A stretch of DNA of 6,247 nucleotides from an uncultured Eubacteriales bacterium (lineage in GTDB: Bacteria > Bacillota > Clostridia > Monoglobales > Monoglobaceae): NCBI GenBank assembly GCA_905205855.1, contig CAJLFL010000116.1, positions 1-6,247 of the forward strand, in the 5' to 3' direction. The translations under genes were made by a program, and so were the position numbers. Below, piece by piece: positions 5,836 to 6,247 of the stretch (its first letter is position 1; each line of letters opens with the position of its first letter). Under the pieces are notes generated by a model. The model was not told the DNA's origin, made no database searches, and saw nothing but the letters and a program-made list of their open reading frames with translations.

Positions 5836-6247
5836 TTAATTATTTTTCTTAATAAATTTTAATCTTCTTCCTAACATATAAACTACAAGGGCATTGATAA
5901 AGCATCCTGTCAAAACACCTATCGTGTCAAGAAGAACATCCGTAAACTGTCCACTTCTTCCGGGTACAAACAACTGATGTATTTCATCGCTTCCGGCAAA
6001 AATGAATCCTGCCGCAACTGTAAGTATGATTTGCCTGTACCTTTTTATATTATACAACTGAAACAGGCAACTTGTCAATATCCCCCAGAGAGTATATAGT
6101 GAATAATGTGCTAATTTTCTTACAAAATTATGATATTTTTTTATCAAATTTGTTTTTTCTGCCTTAGGCATATCGTTATAGCCGGATACACTTTTTTCAA
6201 GAACCTTAACCACAATGCCTCGGCTTACCTCACTTGACTGCTCCGCA
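5836..6247 (-). CDS. VanZ-family membrane protein (N-terminus beyond window edge)
   Basis: Integral membrane protein of the VanZ family, whose biochemical role is generally unclear; one member gives low-level teicoplanin resistance in enterococci. The frame stays open to the right edge with AEQSSEVSRG, matching the SSQ-x-Q-S-S motif that normally follows the first membrane helix. The gene therefore starts outside the window, and the GTG at 6213 is not the true start. Visible family motifs are VRKLAHYSLYTLWGIL, with the conserved K-x-x-H pair, and SDEIHQLFVPGRSGQFTDVL followed by LDTIGVLTG. Three hydrophobic segments can be seen (HYSLYTLWGILTSCLFQLY, IILTVAAGFIFAGS, VLTGCFINALVVYMLG), and the tail is basic (GRRLKFIKKNN). 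It lies in the same direction as the SLH gene, 45 nt upstream of it. There is no reason to call it a resistance gene here. Confidence 0.88.
   Translation of the reverse strand, partial: AEQSSEVSRGIVVKVLEKSVSGYNDMPKAEKTNLIKKYHNFVRKLAHYSLYTLWGILTSCLFQLYNIKRYRQIILTVAAGFIFAGSDEIHQLFVPGRSGQFTDVLLDTIGVLTGCFINALVVYMLGRRLKFIKKNN

Noticed and set aside
5836..6213. VanZ-family gene starting at the GTG at 6213
   Set aside because: The frame continues upstream without a stop to the window edge and encodes the conserved QSSEVS segment; no ribosome binding site precedes this GTG.

Overview
The window looks like chromosomal DNA from a low-GC, Gram-positive anaerobe of the class Clostridia, possibly a gut commensal. 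The signs are AT-rich intergenic DNA, strong AGGAGG-type ribosome binding sites, a secreted protein ending in three S-layer homology (SLH) domains next to a Listeria-Bacteroides (Flg_new) repeat, a VanZ-family protein, and an N-acetylhexosamine 1-kinase very like that of Bifidobacterium. No rRNA, tRNA, CRISPR array, transposase or phage gene is visible. Species cannot be assigned from this sequence alone.

Layout, left to right. (1) 1-318, minus: N-terminal receiver half of an OmpR/PhoB-type response regulator, cut by the left edge. Its promoter (about 355-387) carries TTTAAG direct repeats that fit the CiaR-type binding consensus. (2) 446-503: an intrinsic terminator for the operon to its right. 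(3) 522-2424, minus: a two-gene operon, a sugar-1-phosphate nucleotidyltransferase followed by an N-acetylhexosamine 1-kinase (nahK-like), with an 11-nt overlap. (4) 2425-2590: a compact divergent control region with a good promoter for the AraC gene, an 8-bp inverted repeat GATACAAT, and two other palindromes. (5) 2591-3469, plus: an AraC-family regulator with a cupin sensor domain. (6) 3486-3522: a strong terminator that works in both directions, shared by two convergent genes. (7) 3532-5790, minus: a 752-residue secreted SLH surface protein. (8) 5836-6247, minus: a VanZ-family membrane protein whose start lies beyond the right edge.

How the genes may work together. The kinase would phosphorylate GlcNAc or GalNAc (for example from mucin or milk glycans) at C1, and the nucleotidyltransferase would convert the sugar 1-phosphate to a nucleotide sugar. 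Together they form a short salvage route into cell-envelope or glycan precursors. The divergent AraC regulator is the obvious candidate to control them. The kinase assignment rests on strong similarity; the exact substrate of the nucleotidyltransferase and the regulatory link are inference. The SLH protein and VanZ-like protein form a separate envelope-related block. Nothing here is clearly a new system; the points most worth a second look are the kinase/nucleotidyltransferase/AraC module and the CiaR-like box in front of the response regulator.
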